The notes beneath the pieces are model-generated. The model was not told where the DNA came from and did not search any database. It worked only from the letters and a program-made list of their open reading frames with translations. A DNA stretch of 64,000 nt from Anaerolineae bacterium (GTDB lineage Bacteria > Chloroflexota > Anaerolineae > Aggregatilineales > Phototrophicaceae), in the NCBI GenBank assembly GCA_017303635.1, contig JAFLCG010000001.1, forward strand, positions 186,001 through 250,000, in the 5' to 3' direction. The position numbers and the translations under genes were made by a program. Shown here piece after piece: positions 43,285 through 54,443 of this stretch (position 1 is the first letter of the stretch; each line of letters starts with the position of its first letter).

Positions 43285-43779
43285 TCAGATGGCCGTCGCC
43301 CAGGCTGTGAAAACCAATACCAGCAGGCCCAGCCCACCGTTGATCCAGGTCAGGGCGATTTCACGCTGGCGCAGCTTTGTATAGGCGGCTGGGTCGCCTT
43401 TGCCTGCATCTGCCAGCAATCCGGCACGTTCCAGTGCCGGATTCACGCCCAATTGCAGGATTGCACCGCAGACAATCATCCCGCCGATGGCGATGTGCTT
43501 GAGCAGGATTGCCCGGCTCCAGTCGTTGCTGATCTGCATCAAGCCGTCATAATGCTCATCCAGTGACATCTGGATCATCCCGGTGACGATCAGCACCACC
43601 AGGCTGAAATTGGTGATGGGGATGAAGCGGCGACGCAAATCAGAGAACAAACGGCGGATGGCTGGGTCATCGCCAGTGGCCCGGCGTGCCGCGGGCCACA
43701 CCAGCAGGGTCAGCGTTGCCAGCCCCCCCAGCCAGACAACTGTCGCAATCAGATGCAGGAGGTACGAGAACGTGAGCAT
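43285..43779 (-). CDS. CopD-like membrane protein
   Basis: A 164-residue protein with four membrane segments, beginning MLTFSYLLHLIATVVWLGGL. The His near the start of helix one, W and GG pattern (LHLIATVVWLGGLA) and a later His in LLKHIAIGGMIV match CopD/DUF2269-like proteins, related to copper import and haem-type membrane domains. I place the start at 43779; an ATG 13 codons upstream is in frame and cannot be excluded. The tandem PCuAC protein at 7018 would be a natural copper partner, but the two are far apart. No operon neighbour. Confidence 0.8.
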   Translation of the reverse strand: MLTFSYLLHLIATVVWLGGLATLTLLVWPAARRATGDDPAIRRLFSDLRRRFIPITNFSLVVLIVTGMIQMSLDEHYDGLMQISNDWSRAILLKHIAIGGMIVCGAILQLGVNPALERAGLLADAGKGDPAAYTKLRQREIALTWINGGLGLLVLVFTAWATAI

Positions 43780-43947
43780 CGTATCGGCTTTCAATTGAAT
43801 TCCGAGGCTCATGTGCACAAGTAATGCAAATCCGGTGTAGCGCTGCCATTCATGGCTTCAGCCTGCATCAGTTCTACACATGAGCAAATGTCGATTGCTG
43901 GCATAGTATCAGCTAGGGTTGTTGTTTGCCACTGATCTGGAATCAAA

Positions 43948-43983
43948 AATCCGCTGCCTACCGACATCAGCAGGCAGCGGATT
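43948..43983 (-). terminator. Rho-independent terminator of the PDZ gene
   Basis: A 12-bp perfect stem (AATCCGCTGCCT and AGGCAGCGGATT). On the minus strand it is followed by TTTTTGATT, 32 bases after the stop of the PDZ protein. Confidence 0.85.
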
Positions 43984-44015
43984 GCGTTGTATCAATAGAT
44001 GACTGCTGTGTTGGC

Positions 44016-45206
44016 TTACAGGCTGTTCCCGCTTTCAGGTACGGGCAGCACCTCAACTGCCGGTGGTACTGCCCAACCGCCTGCACTGCCCGGCATGATG
44101 AAGATATGCGGGCCCTGGGGCATCATGAATCCCTGCTGACCCATGTGCGGCATAACCCATCCTTCCGGCCCCATCCATATGGCGCCCGGCATGACGTTCA
44201 ATTCACCAGGAACCATGCCCCACATCATGGAGTTACTTACCTGAGACAATGTCACTTCGAGTTCCTGCGTATCGTCACCACGTACGACCGTCAGGGTGAT
44301 GACATCTTCAGGTTCGTACATCCGGATGCGATCGCGCAGAGTCCGTTCAGCATCCACCGGCTCGCCGTTCACTGCCGTTATGCGGTCGTCAGCCAGTATG
44401 CCAGCCGCCGCCGCCGGGGAGTCGGGAACAACGTTCTTGATCAATGCACCGTCATCCTGCGTCTCAAATTCAACGCCCAGATAGCCGCTGCTTTCCATCA
44501 TGAAGCCGGGTAGCGTGCCTTCCTCGAAGGGCATTGCGGGGATCATCCCGGTCATGTCCGGCAGCATCGGCATGGCAGGCAGTTCCACCTCCAGCGTCAG
44601 GGTTTCATCTCCACGCTGGACTTCCAGCGAAACCGGCTCGCCGGCTTCAGTACCGGCCACTGCTTCCATCAGTTCACGCAGGTTGGTGATCGCCGTCCCA
44701 TTGGCGCTGGTGATGACATCCCCATCCTCTAAACCAGCTTCTGCTGCTCTCGACTCGTCTGCCACTGACTCTACTACCACTTGGTTATCCCGTTCGGTCA
44801 GCATCAGTCCGTCAAAACCGATGGCTGAACTAAAACTGCCGCCATGCCCGATGATTCCCACATCCCCCAGCGTCGCGCTCAGGGTCAGGGTTTCCTCCCC
44901 GCGTTGCACTTCCAGAGCCACCTCATCGCCGACTTCCAGAGCGCTGATAACCTCCCGGATCGAGTCCGCGGTGACGGCCTCACCGTTCACACTGAGGATA
45001 ATGTCCTTGCTGAGCAGCCCGGCTTCATCGGCGGGACTGCCGGGGATAACGATGACGACGCTGACACCTTCGTCTGCCGGTTCCACCTGGATACCCAGGA
45101 GCGGCCCAGCGGGCAGCCTATCCTGGGCGCCTAGCGTACTCAGACCTACAGTGCTAACCACTAGCACAACCATGACCAAAATCAATTTGAGTCGTAAACG
45201 TTGCAT
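44016..45206 (-). CDS. Secreted protein with three PDZ domains
   Basis: A 396-residue exported protein: signal peptide (LILVMVVLVVSTVGLSTLGAQ), then three PDZ domains at about 35-110, 130-200 and 235-310. Each has the carboxylate-binding start (LLGIQVEPAD, DGLMLTERD, YLGVEFETQD) and VISAxNG/VTAVNGEPV pattern. The C-terminal 80 residues are Met/Gly/Pro-rich (MMWGMVPGELNVMPGAIWMG). No protease domain is present, unlike HtrA, so it is a scaffold or chaperone-like binding protein. GGAGG precedes the ATG at 45206. The Met-rich tail could bind copper or be disordered. Confidence 0.88.
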   Translation of the reverse strand: MQRLRLKLILVMVVLVVSTVGLSTLGAQDRLPAGPLLGIQVEPADEGVSVVIVIPGSPADEAGLLSKDIILSVNGEAVTADSIREVISALEVGDEVALEVQRGEETLTLSATLGDVGIIGHGGSFSSAIGFDGLMLTERDNQVVVESVADESRAAEAGLEDGDVITSANGTAITNLRELMEAVAGTEAGEPVSLEVQRGDETLTLEVELPAMPMLPDMTGMIPAMPFEEGTLPGFMMESSGYLGVEFETQDDGALIKNVVPDSPAAAAGILADDRITAVNGEPVDAERTLRDRIRMYEPEDVITLTVVRGDDTQELEVTLSQVSNSMMWGMVPGELNVMPGAIWMGPEGWVMPHMGQQGFMMPQGPHIFIMPGSAGGWAVPPAVEVLPVPESGNSL

Positions 45207-45345
45207 GATGTCCTCCATTCTTAGGCAAGTGCCATATGGACTCATTCATTTGCTGAGGGCCAATTGTTTCGCTGGGAAGATAAGTATCTGGTGAACATTT
45301 TCTGTCTACTTGATTGAATGTTGTCGAGCCATTCAATTAGAGGTT

Positions 45346-47592
45346 TCAACGTACCTCGACTAGACTGTCCAATACCAGAAAATCTGTCCCATTGGGCAGA
45401 CGTAGTCGCTCGCCCGTAGTGGAATCCTCCAGCCACAGGATGAGCTTTCCGGTTCCTGCTGAACGATCTGGGAAGATGGTTACGCCATGCGAATCCGAGA
45501 CAAAGTAGTCTAGGGTATGGCTGTCCGGTCCCCGCCCGACGAAGAATTTTTGGCTGACACCCCAGGCTTCGCTGACCTCTGTATCGACCAGTTGAACGAC
45601 TGGGCGATAAATGCGATCCAGTGGGCGCAAGGCCCGCCAGTACAGCGTTATATCCAGGCGACCCCCTGGTTTGACCGATTCTGCATTCAGTGTATAACCA
45701 AGCAGATGGTAAGCATCCCCAAATTGCTGATCAACTGAGGTCTGCATGTTAGCCGGTTGATCGAGCGGAGAGCGCTGCCGGAACCAGTTCGTATACGGTT
45801 GAATGTACCCACTGTTCAAGATTGCGAATGCACCTATGCCCACGAGTACCGACCCGGCTAATCGGCTCGATAACCCATCCGAGGATGGTTCAGATGACCG
45901 GCTTGGACGCCCTAGCAGGAAGAGCACCACGACCAGGCATACCAGACTGACCAGTGGCGCTGCGACCACAGCGAATGATGGTTCCCGCCACAGCGTGATG
46001 TCATGTGTTCCGGCGGGCAAGGCTACTGCGACCAGTCCAAATTGAGGATCAATTTGGAACGTTGCTGGCTCGCCATTGATGTTGATCTGAGTGCCAGGCC
46101 AGTAAAATTGGCGCAGCCGAACGCGAACTGGTTCTGCGGATATAATCCGCATGCTTTGCTCGGATATATACTCGACTTCTGCGGTTCTGCTGGATAGGTC
46201 GCGTATTCGCAATTGGAGTGGGTTGGCGGCGTAGCTTTCCAGATCGGTCGGTAGGTCAAATGACGTGGACTGGCCATAATTTGGCTTGAATTCGTTGTAA
46301 CTGGTGCCACCGAAGGCGGTTGTTTCATACTCATGCCGGATCGAGTCAATCGCCGACAATCGCACGAAATCCACCCAATCCCGGCTTGGGTAAACGGTCG
46401 GTAGGGCTGCCCCGATGACCACGACCATGAGAATCCCACTGATCCATTGTTGCCACCGGGATGGGGCCAGCAGCCCACACCCCCCACCCAACAGGGCGAA
46501 GCTCAGGACTCCCACTCCCAGCACCCGTCCCGGAAAGCGCAGTTGCGCCAATAGAGAACTGCTCGACCACACTGCTGCTGATCCATCGGACACCATGAAG
46601 AGGGTTATGATTGCACCTAATGCTGCGCCAATTGCCAGCGTATACTGCCGCCGCCAAATCAGCCCACTGGCTCCACCAAGGGCCAATATCCCCACCACAA
46701 GCCCGATTGTTTCTGGTAGGTTACGATTCAGGTCACTTTGGTCGGGTGCTGCCGGCTGTATAAAGAACTGCGCTGGTGAGATAAATCCTGCCGCCAGCAC
46801 GGCCGGGATGTCCGCTGCGCTGGTATCGAGCTGAATGTATTGGGCTTCCACCAGCATCGGTAGTAGGAAAATGGCTGCTAGTCCGGTACCCAGCAGTAAA
46901 CCGCCCCCCGTACAAACAATGGAATGGATGAAATTTGGGCGTTCACGCCCACTCCAGATGCACAAAAGGGGTGCGCTGATGGCAATCAGTAGTCCCATGA
47001 GTAAAGCGGTTGGTTGATGGGTCAGCAAGAGTGCGCCCCATGCCAACGACAACCCGGCACAGCTTCGACCGGAGGGTGTCCGGGCGGCGCGCAGCAGCCC
47101 TAGCAGCAGCCACGGGACAAGGGCGGTCGCCAGCAGGGCGGGTAAGCTGCCAATGTTCCAGATCGCTTGCAGGCGAATCGGCGTATAGCACCAGATCGTT
47201 GCTGTCAGCAGTGCCGCGTGGTTAGGTAGCCAGCGTCGTGCCAGACTGTAACATCCCACTGATCCAAGCACCCACGCCCCTGCCACCAGCAGGTTGAAAG
47301 CCAGCGGTGCTGGTATGCCTATCAAGCCTAGCAATCCACCAATATAGGTACTGGCTGGTGCGTAAAAGTTAAAAACCGGGTAGCCGTATCCCAGGTGAAA
47401 CCAGGGTATCCAGCGTGGGTATAGATCACCGCTTTGGAGTAGCCGGGTCATGGCATAGATGCGATGAATATGGAAAGTCCCATCGGCTGTGAACGGGATA
47501 CCCACGCTGTTCAGTGTGGGCAGAATGGCGATCAGCGGCAGCACTGCCGCCACCAACCATCCGGGGAATTTGTAAAGAGCACCACGTTTCAT
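45346..47592 (-). CDS. Large polytopic membrane protein, possible glycosyltransferase
   Basis: A 748-residue protein with about twelve membrane segments, a beta-rich extracellular region (about 440-540) and a C-terminal soluble domain. The start reads MKRGALYKFPGWLVAAVLPL. The first external loop (FTADGTFHIHRIYAMTRLLQ) has an Asp and His pair, and YPRWIPWFHLGYGYPVFNFY follows; this plan matches the YfhO/6-pyruvoyl-tetrahydropterin-synthase-related membrane proteins, whose GT-C nature is assumed. I take ATG 47592; five codons upstream is another ATG. No ribosome binding site is clear. Function unknown. Confidence 0.8.
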   Translation of the reverse strand: MKRGALYKFPGWLVAAVLPLIAILPTLNSVGIPFTADGTFHIHRIYAMTRLLQSGDLYPRWIPWFHLGYGYPVFNFYAPASTYIGGLLGLIGIPAPLAFNLLVAGAWVLGSVGCYSLARRWLPNHAALLTATIWCYTPIRLQAIWNIGSLPALLATALVPWLLLGLLRAARTPSGRSCAGLSLAWGALLLTHQPTALLMGLLIAISAPLLCIWSGRERPNFIHSIVCTGGGLLLGTGLAAIFLLPMLVEAQYIQLDTSAADIPAVLAAGFISPAQFFIQPAAPDQSDLNRNLPETIGLVVGILALGGASGLIWRRQYTLAIGAALGAIITLFMVSDGSAAVWSSSSLLAQLRFPGRVLGVGVLSFALLGGGCGLLAPSRWQQWISGILMVVVIGAALPTVYPSRDWVDFVRLSAIDSIRHEYETTAFGGTSYNEFKPNYGQSTSFDLPTDLESYAANPLQLRIRDLSSRTAEVEYISEQSMRIISAEPVRVRLRQFYWPGTQININGEPATFQIDPQFGLVAVALPAGTHDITLWREPSFAVVAAPLVSLVCLVVVLFLLGRPSRSSEPSSDGLSSRLAGSVLVGIGAFAILNSGYIQPYTNWFRQRSPLDQPANMQTSVDQQFGDAYHLLGYTLNAESVKPGGRLDITLYWRALRPLDRIYRPVVQLVDTEVSEAWGVSQKFFVGRGPDSHTLDYFVSDSHGVTIFPDRSAGTGKLILWLEDSTTGERLRLPNGTDFLVLDSLVEVR

Positions 47593-47952
47593 CGAGCCAT
47601 TGTACACAACCCGTCAGGATGTGATGCCCGATTTATTGAGAGCTTAATGTGGGTTCTCGAAACAAATCGTGCCACGAACGGCCCAGTGGGCGACTTTACA
47701 ATCGCTAAACGGTGCGCCCGAAAACATACGATGACTTCCTTAAGCCAGAAGCCGAAAAGTATCCACAACCCTTTCCCGGTCATTTGCTGGCTTAGAGGAA
47801 ATAAATCTATCTCCTCGAATGTCACGACCCTTAGGGAAGAAAATCACTTGGATTGGAAATGTTGATAAGCATAGACTTCTGAGTAGCAGCAATGGGCGTT
47901 TATACCGCACCAGGCGCCTGATTCTATATATTCGTTACGGTTATGGAAAATA
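47593..47952. other. Divergent promoter spacer without a supportable gene
   Basis: The 360 bases between the membrane protein and the divergent MFS gene hold only short, overlapping ORFs with poor composition. The MFS side is AT-rich (TATATATTCG near 47925-47934) and probably carries its promoter. No repeat or strong hairpin seen. Confidence 0.5.
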
Positions 47953-49233
47953 ATGCTTCAACAATCTATATCCCCAACTAAGAATCGCTGGCTCATCGCC
48001 TTGTCGGCAGTCGGTATTCATATTTCGATTGGCTCGGTCTACTCCTGGAGCGTCTTTACCAAACCGCTTCAGGAACAATTTGGGTGGACCCTCAATGAGC
48101 TGTCACTCACCTTTTCACTCGCCATTGTGTTCTTGGGTTTATCGGCTGCCTTTATGGGCCGCTGGGTGGAGCAGCAGGGGCCGCGCAAGTCGGCTACGCT
48201 GGCAGCGATCCTCTTTGGTGCCGGCCTGATCGGTGCCGGGGTGGCAGTATTGCTAAAATCCCTACCCCTGTTGTATCTGATGTATGGCGTCATCGGCGGC
48301 ATGGGGTTAGGGATTGGGTATATCTCACCAGTATCAACCCTGGTGAAGTGGTTCCCGGATCGGCGGGGTCAGGCCACCGGTTTGGCGATTATGGGATTTG
48401 GCTTTGCCTCTGTGATCGCCGGTCCGCTCATTGCACGCTTAATCACGGGCATTGGCCTTGCCGGGACCTTCTTCTTGCTGGGAACCGTCTATGTCACAAT
48501 CATGCTCATTGCCGCTTCTTACCTGGCACTCCCGCCGAATGGCTGGGTGCCGACCAACTCCAAAGCCGATCATGAGGCCAATCGGCTTCCCAAGCCTGAC
48601 CTTGAGTATCTCACGGCCAACCAAGCCATCCGTACGCGCCGCTTTTATTTTCTCTGGGTGATACTGTTCATCAACATCACCAGTGGCATTGCCATTATCG
48701 CTGTAGCTTCGCCCATGGCGCAGGAATTGACTGGCATGACTTCGCTGGCGGCTGCCAGTATGGTAGGGATCATGGGCTTGTTTAATGGCTTTGGCCGGAT
48801 CGGCTGGGCTTCGTTCTCCGATAATATCGGCAGGCCTGTCACCTATATTCTGTTCTTTGTAATTGAGCTGCTCTGTTTCTTCTTTTTGCCCAGAGCGACC
48901 CATCCGCTGGTGTTCCAGGCGCTGGTCTTTCTGATCTTAACCTGTTACGGGGGCGGTTTTGCCTGTGTCCCTGCCTATATTGGCGACCTGTTCGGCACGA
49001 AACAACTGGCCGCCATTCATGGCTATATCCTGACGGCCTGGGCAGCCGCCGGTTACGTCGGCCCGACGCTTGTGTCCTGGGTGCGCGAATCAACCCAGAG
49101 TTATGAACAAACCCTGATTATTTTCGACAGCTTCTTTGTGGTGGCCTTGCTGGTTGCCCTGCTGCTCCGGCACGAAATCTCTCGCGTTCGAAACCAACAG
49201 GCGGCTTTGTTGGTGCCAGTTGCCGAAAAGTGA
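47953..49233 (+). CDS. OxlT-like MFS transporter
   Basis: A 426-residue MFS permease with twelve membrane segments. The N-terminus ISIGSVYSWSVFTKPLQEQFGW is the hallmark of the oxalate:formate antiporter-like family. Loop motifs WVEQQGPRKSATLA (2-3) and WFPDRRGQATGLAIMGFG are conserved too. The segment GNxFGTKQLAAIHG-like (LFGTKQLAAIHGYIL) supports OxlT. It carries small carboxylates across the membrane; substrate undefined, as many members do not transport oxalate. No oxalate or formate genes are adjacent. Single gene. Confidence 0.92.
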   Translation: MLQQSISPTKNRWLIALSAVGIHISIGSVYSWSVFTKPLQEQFGWTLNELSLTFSLAIVFLGLSAAFMGRWVEQQGPRKSATLAAILFGAGLIGAGVAVLLKSLPLLYLMYGVIGGMGLGIGYISPVSTLVKWFPDRRGQATGLAIMGFGFASVIAGPLIARLITGIGLAGTFFLLGTVYVTIMLIAASYLALPPNGWVPTNSKADHEANRLPKPDLEYLTANQAIRTRRFYFLWVILFINITSGIAIIAVASPMAQELTGMTSLAAASMVGIMGLFNGFGRIGWASFSDNIGRPVTYILFFVIELLCFFFLPRATHPLVFQALVFLILTCYGGGFACVPAYIGDLFGTKQLAAIHGYILTAWAAAGYVGPTLVSWVRESTQSYEQTLIIFDSFFVVALLVALLLRHEISRVRNQQAALLVPVAEK

Positions 49234-49294
49234 CTCGGCAAAGGGCCATCCGGCTTCTCTCCGATTTCTGGATGACCCTTTACCTGCTTGTGGC

Positions 49295-49924
49295 TTAGAC
49301 TCCATACCCCATCGCCGCCGCTTGGGCAGCCGTCAACACCTGGTTGTAAATCGGCGCATCCGGTTGTTGACGGGCGCTCTCTCGCAGCGAACCTGTATCC
49401 ACTGCCGCAAATCCAATTTGTTCAATCAGGTTGGTAATCGTCGCCTTGGCGGCTGCATCATCCCCGGCGATGAAGATGGCACGGCGGTCAGCGTGGGGGA
49501 GCGTTGTATTGCCCTGGGTCCTCAGGTGTTCATACCAGATTGTGTTGAACCCCTTGACGACCCGTGAATGCTGCAAGTGCTGTTGCAGCAGTTCGCTGGA
49601 GGTGAGGTTGCCCTGTTCCAGTTCGGGGATACGCCCATCCCGGCCCGGATAGTAGTTATTGGCATCAATGACGATCTTGCCTGCCAGTGCCGCCGCCGGG
49701 AGTGACTTGAATTGACCCAGCGGAATGGCGATCAGCACCACGTCACCAAATGTCGCCGCATCATCAATAGTCATGGCCTGGGCCTGAGCGCCCAGTTGCT
49801 CAATGAGCGCGTGCAGGCTTTCCGGCCCGCGTGAATTACTAAGGGCGACCCGGTGTCCAGCCTGAATGAAAAGCTGGGCGGCGGTCGCCCCGATCTTCCC
49901 TGCGCCGATGATTCCGATGTTCAT
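49295..49924 (-). CDS. NADPH-dependent F420 reductase-like protein
   Basis: A 209-residue Rossmann protein of the NADP-oxidoreductase, coenzyme F420-dependent family: MNIGIIGAGKIGATAAQLF at the N-terminus, SNSRGPES as the NADP-phosphate-binding loop after strand two, VVLIAIPLGQF in the middle and a conserved C-terminal RAIFIAGDDAAAKATI. Many bacteria without F420 have members that act on other substrates, so F420 use is not claimed. AGAGGA precedes the ATG at 49924. It is convergent with the MFS gene. Confidence 0.88.
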   Translation of the reverse strand: MNIGIIGAGKIGATAAQLFIQAGHRVALSNSRGPESLHALIEQLGAQAQAMTIDDAATFGDVVLIAIPLGQFKSLPAAALAGKIVIDANNYYPGRDGRIPELEQGNLTSSELLQQHLQHSRVVKGFNTIWYEHLRTQGNTTLPHADRRAIFIAGDDAAAKATITNLIEQIGFAAVDTGSLRESARQQPDAPIYNQVLTAAQAAAMGYGV

Positions 49925-50027
49925 AGTGTGTCCTCTGTGTGAAACCAATGCTCACTTCAGGACGCCTCATGACCAGTTCATCTGACATCATCCTACCCAA
50001 AAGTATTGGACTGGACTCAGCACTTCT

Positions 50028-51104
50028 CTACAGGTTGACCCGGTCCGCAAACACGATATACCGCTTATCATTGACGCGATACGGATAGCAGGAAATCAGG
50101 GTGGCAGTTGCCCCTCCTCGCGGATCGAGCACTTGTACATCGGTTGGCTTGACGATCTGGGTTTCAGTCACACGGTAGGTGAATACATCGGATTGAGTCC
50201 GTACAGTGAACTCATCGCCCACTTGCAATTGATCAATATCTTTGAAAACTTCACCATAAATGTCGTTATGCGCCGAGAGGACCACGTTCCCGCTTGGATC
50301 GCCCGGTCGTACCCCGTTCAGTAATTGCCCCACGCCCTGCTTGAGCGCCTCCCAATCTGTCCCTGGTACGATGCCCTGGCTCACATTGATCGCCGGAATA
50401 TCAATCCATAGGGCCGTTTCAGCCGTGATCGGCGGCGGCGCCGAGATGAGCGGCGCGAAGAATTGGCTCGCCAATGCTGACCGCAGGGCTGCCGGGATTT
50501 CTTCAAAGTTCGGCAGCGCCTGTCCGCTGCTGTCAAAGACGTGACCACCGGGCAGCACCACATCGTTAATGAGTTGAATCTGGGGTGTTGGCACCAGAGT
50601 CGGTAGCCCGGCCTGTCGCATTTGATTAGCAAGTTCCTGGGCGGCAGTGGTTTCTTCTTCCAGCCGACCAATCGACATAAACATCTGGTAGCCCAGGATG
50701 GCAATGGCCCCAATCGCCGCTACCTCGATCAGCAGCAGCAGTTGATTGGTGAAGCGCCGCCAGAAGCGCGCCCGTTCTGGATTCTCAGCCTTGGCCTGGG
50801 CTGCCGGGGTATAGCGAAAGGTCGCCCCGCCCTCATCCTCAAACTGCGGTGCGCCGCCCGCCGGGAGCGCTACGGGTGTGGAGGCGAGAGGGAGGGTCGG
50901 CGGTTCGACCTTGACCGCGGTACTGCTTACCCGCATCTCGGGCAAATCTGGCGGGGGAATCGGGTCGGCAGGCAGCGGACTCACCACCCGACCTGCGCGT
51001 TGTAGGCGCTGCATCCGGCTTTCGCGTTCGCGCCGCTTGCGGATCGCCAGTACCTGCTCTAATTCATCAACCGAGAGTTCATCAACTTGTCGTTTATCAC
51101 GCAT
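50028..51104 (-). CDS. Membrane-anchored sortase
   Basis: A 358-residue transpeptidase. A cytosolic Arg/Glu-rich start and Pro-rich linker lead to one membrane helix (LLLIEVAAIGAIAILGYQMF), and the C-terminal catalytic beta-barrel carries His279 (VLSAHNDI), Cys339 (TLISCYPYRV) and Arg348 (NDKRYIV). The TLISCYP and IYGEVFKDIDQL motifs resemble class D/E sortases. Sortases join LPxTG-like proteins to the cell wall or to each other. No LPxTG-type sorting signal was found in the secreted proteins here, so its substrates lie elsewhere. The start at 51104 is the likeliest of three ATGs. A diverged palindrome lies just upstream. Confidence 0.9.
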   Translation of the reverse strand: MRDKRQVDELSVDELEQVLAIRKRRERESRMQRLQRAGRVVSPLPADPIPPPDLPEMRVSSTAVKVEPPTLPLASTPVALPAGGAPQFEDEGGATFRYTPAAQAKAENPERARFWRRFTNQLLLLIEVAAIGAIAILGYQMFMSIGRLEEETTAAQELANQMRQAGLPTLVPTPQIQLINDVVLPGGHVFDSSGQALPNFEEIPAALRSALASQFFAPLISAPPPITAETALWIDIPAINVSQGIVPGTDWEALKQGVGQLLNGVRPGDPSGNVVLSAHNDIYGEVFKDIDQLQVGDEFTVRTQSDVFTYRVTETQIVKPTDVQVLDPRGGATATLISCYPYRVNDKRYIVFADRVNL

Positions 51105-51168
51105 AAGCTTCTTGCAGTTCCACCTAACCAATCCATCGGGAAGCCCCAAACCGAGGCCTGATAATGAG

Positions 51169-51196
51169 AAAAATCGAAACATGAGTTCCGATTTTT
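51169..51196. promoter_or_regulatory. Imperfect 28-bp palindrome, relative of 17813-17842
   Basis: AAAAATCG and CGATTTTT enclose AAC-ATGA-GTT with mismatches at three of 14 pairs. The right half (GTTCCGATTTT) is identical to that of the perfect palindrome at 17813. It lies 65-92 bases upstream of the sortase start and downstream of the methyltransferase, so operator or terminator are both possible. Confidence 0.4.
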
Positions 51197-51274
51197 GATC
51201 GATCATGATGTTATTCTGGATTCAATGCACCCTTTTGCCATACCGTACCAGCTAGTCAGCCTGACCGACTAGCA

Positions 51275-52093
51275 TCAAGGAGTGCGTTTCCCGGCTACTG
51301 CGAACACCTCGCGCTCGAAGAACCAGCGGAACGGCGCGACCTTGAACACAAATCCGCGCAGCGCTTCCAGCACTGCCCCCTCACGTGGCTTTTGGGGAGG
51401 GCTGTCCAGCCAGACCTTGCCGCTGAACCCAGCCTGGTGCAGCGCCTGGTACATGCTCCACAGTGATTGTTCATTCACATGCACATGCTGATTATGTTCC
51501 ACCAGGAACTGGCGCGGGTCTTTGGGATATTTGTCCCCTTGGCCGAGCAACCGTCGGAACTGGCGTACCACCGGATAAGCATACTTGTCGTACCACACGT
51601 TCGGTGCCGTATGGATGATGAACTTACCGTCCGGTTTCAGCACCCGTCCAACTTCGAGCATGGCCTCGTGCAGTTCCCAGGGATGCAAATGCTCGACCAC
51701 GTCGAACATCAACACCCGGTCAAAGTAGCCGGTTGGGAAGGGGAGCTTCTTGGCATCCGCCTGGTAGACGGCGGTCTTGCCTGGTGCCACCCCGCTGACG
51801 GATTGGATCACATTAGCAGACATCCGCACCGCTACCGGCGCGTAGTCAATCCCATAGGCATCTGCACCCAGGTTGGCGCAGTGCCGCAGGATTTCTCCCC
51901 GTCCACAGCCCACATCCAGAATTTGCATGCCAGGGCGCACTTCAGCCAGTTCAAAAGCCGCCGCCAGTCGCCGTGAGAGGTGCTGACCTTCACTGGCTGC
52001 AAATTCGTCATAGCCTTCGCAGGCGGTGAGGAAGTATTCCTCGGTATACAGGTTGGGGTCGAGGGGTCTGGGCTGCTCGCGGGTATCGGGCAC
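51275..52093 (-). CDS. Class I SAM-dependent methyltransferase
   Basis: A 272-residue enzyme. Motif I is MQILDVGCGRGEILRHCA, an acidic motif II follows (GIDYAPVAVRM), and YFDRVLMFDVVEHLHPWELH is the UbiE/COQ5-like post-motif. PDGKFIIHTAPN closes the fold. A C-terminal stretch with Trp/Arg-rich sequence follows. This variant is common in polysaccharide and lipid clusters, so glycan or lipid methylation is likely but unproven. It has no operon partner on the 5' side; the sortase gene lies 170 bases downstream. Confidence 0.9.
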   Translation of the reverse strand: MPDTREQPRPLDPNLYTEEYFLTACEGYDEFAASEGQHLSRRLAAAFELAEVRPGMQILDVGCGRGEILRHCANLGADAYGIDYAPVAVRMSANVIQSVSGVAPGKTAVYQADAKKLPFPTGYFDRVLMFDVVEHLHPWELHEAMLEVGRVLKPDGKFIIHTAPNVWYDKYAYPVVRQFRRLLGQGDKYPKDPRQFLVEHNQHVHVNEQSLWSMYQALHQAGFSGKVWLDSPPQKPREGAVLEALRGFVFKVAPFRWFFEREVFAVAGKRTP

Positions 52094-52186
52094 GGTATAA
52101 CTCGATAAAGGTCTATTGAAAGCGAATTAAAAGCATTATACCCGCACCTCATGAGGGTGCAACGGGCATGTAACGGCTCGCCTGTC

Positions 52187-52915
52187 CTAGTAAGTCGCTC
52201 GCCCGCCACTCATATCGAAGGTGAATCCGGTGGTGAAACTCGTCTGCGGCGAGACGATGAATGCGACCGTCGCCACCAATTCAGCCAGTGTTCCAGTGCG
52301 TTTCATCGGGATTTTATCGGTCATGTAGCGCACCTGTTCCGGCGGCATCGCATCCACCAGCGGCGTTTGAATGACTGCCGGGGCCAGTGCGTTGACCGTC
52401 ACACCCGTTTCAGCCATTTCTTTACCCTGCACTTTTGCCATGCCGATGACCGCCGCTTTCGAGGCCGAGTAAGCCAGCATGCCGGCATTGCCTTCCTTGC
52501 CCGCAATCGAGGCAATGTGCAGCACCCGCCCATAACCTCGTGCGACCATGCCCGGCAACAGCACCCGCGAAGTGTAGTAAGAACCGAAGAAATTCACCCG
52601 GAAGACTCGTTCTATATCCGCTGCATCGACTTCGTAGCTTTTGCGATTGGTCTGCCCGGTGATCCCGGCGGCATTCACCAGCACATCCGCCGGAATAGAT
52701 GCCAGCGTCTGCTCCACCGCCACTAGTTCAGTCACATCACAGACGACCGGCTCAAAAGGCGCGGGCGACTCCTGCCGGGATTGCGTCAGCCGTTCCGCAT
52801 CCACATCCACGGCGTAAACCCGTGCCTGCAACGTCGCAAAGTGCTGCACCAGCGCCCGCCCCAGTCCAGAGGCAGCGCCTGTGATGACAATGGTTTGTTC
52901 TGCCCAAGCTTTCAT
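52187..52915 (-). CDS. Short-chain dehydrogenase/reductase
   Basis: A 242-residue classical SDR with the NAD(P)-binding TGAASGLGRALVQ, the structural NAAG-like VNAAGITGQT, catalytic Ser in HIASIAGKEG, and YSASK with Tyr and Lys (AYSASKAAVIGMAKV). Asp after strand two (VYAVDVDAE) suggests NAD preference. Closest types are 3-oxoacyl-ACP reductase-like and sugar or alcohol dehydrogenases; substrate not determined. Single gene; its start is followed upstream by a tandem-repeat tract. Confidence 0.93.
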   Translation of the reverse strand: MKAWAEQTIVITGAASGLGRALVQHFATLQARVYAVDVDAERLTQSRQESPAPFEPVVCDVTELVAVEQTLASIPADVLVNAAGITGQTNRKSYEVDAADIERVFRVNFFGSYYTSRVLLPGMVARGYGRVLHIASIAGKEGNAGMLAYSASKAAVIGMAKVQGKEMAETGVTVNALAPAVIQTPLVDAMPPEQVRYMTDKIPMKRTGTLAELVATVAFIVSPQTSFTTGFTFDMSGGRATY

Positions 52916-52983
52916 AGCAACGATACCATCGTGAGATTGGTCGATTTAATTATCGACTCAGCTTACTGCCGAGTTCAAAATTT

Positions 52984-54272
<1,289 letters not shown>

Positions 54273-54443
54273 GAGGGCCTCACATTCAGGCTGTACAGCC
54301 TCGAACTCACAGTTTTCTCATTATAATCGGCGCGACTCATGGAATGCCACTACCTTATAGACCGAGTCCGGGTCAATATGCGCCGAGAGGCTTTGAAATC
54401 GGTGTAGACGGCAGTCCACGACACTTGAATCGGATACGGATGG

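Noticed and set aside
49295..49924. Evidence for coenzyme F420 metabolism
   Set aside because: The family name covers many proteins with other substrates, and no F420 biosynthesis gene is seen here.
50028..51104. Sortase with local LPxTG substrate
   Set aside because: C-termini of the large secreted proteins at 32749, 36030, 41207 and 44016 show no LPxTG-hydrophobic-basic signal.
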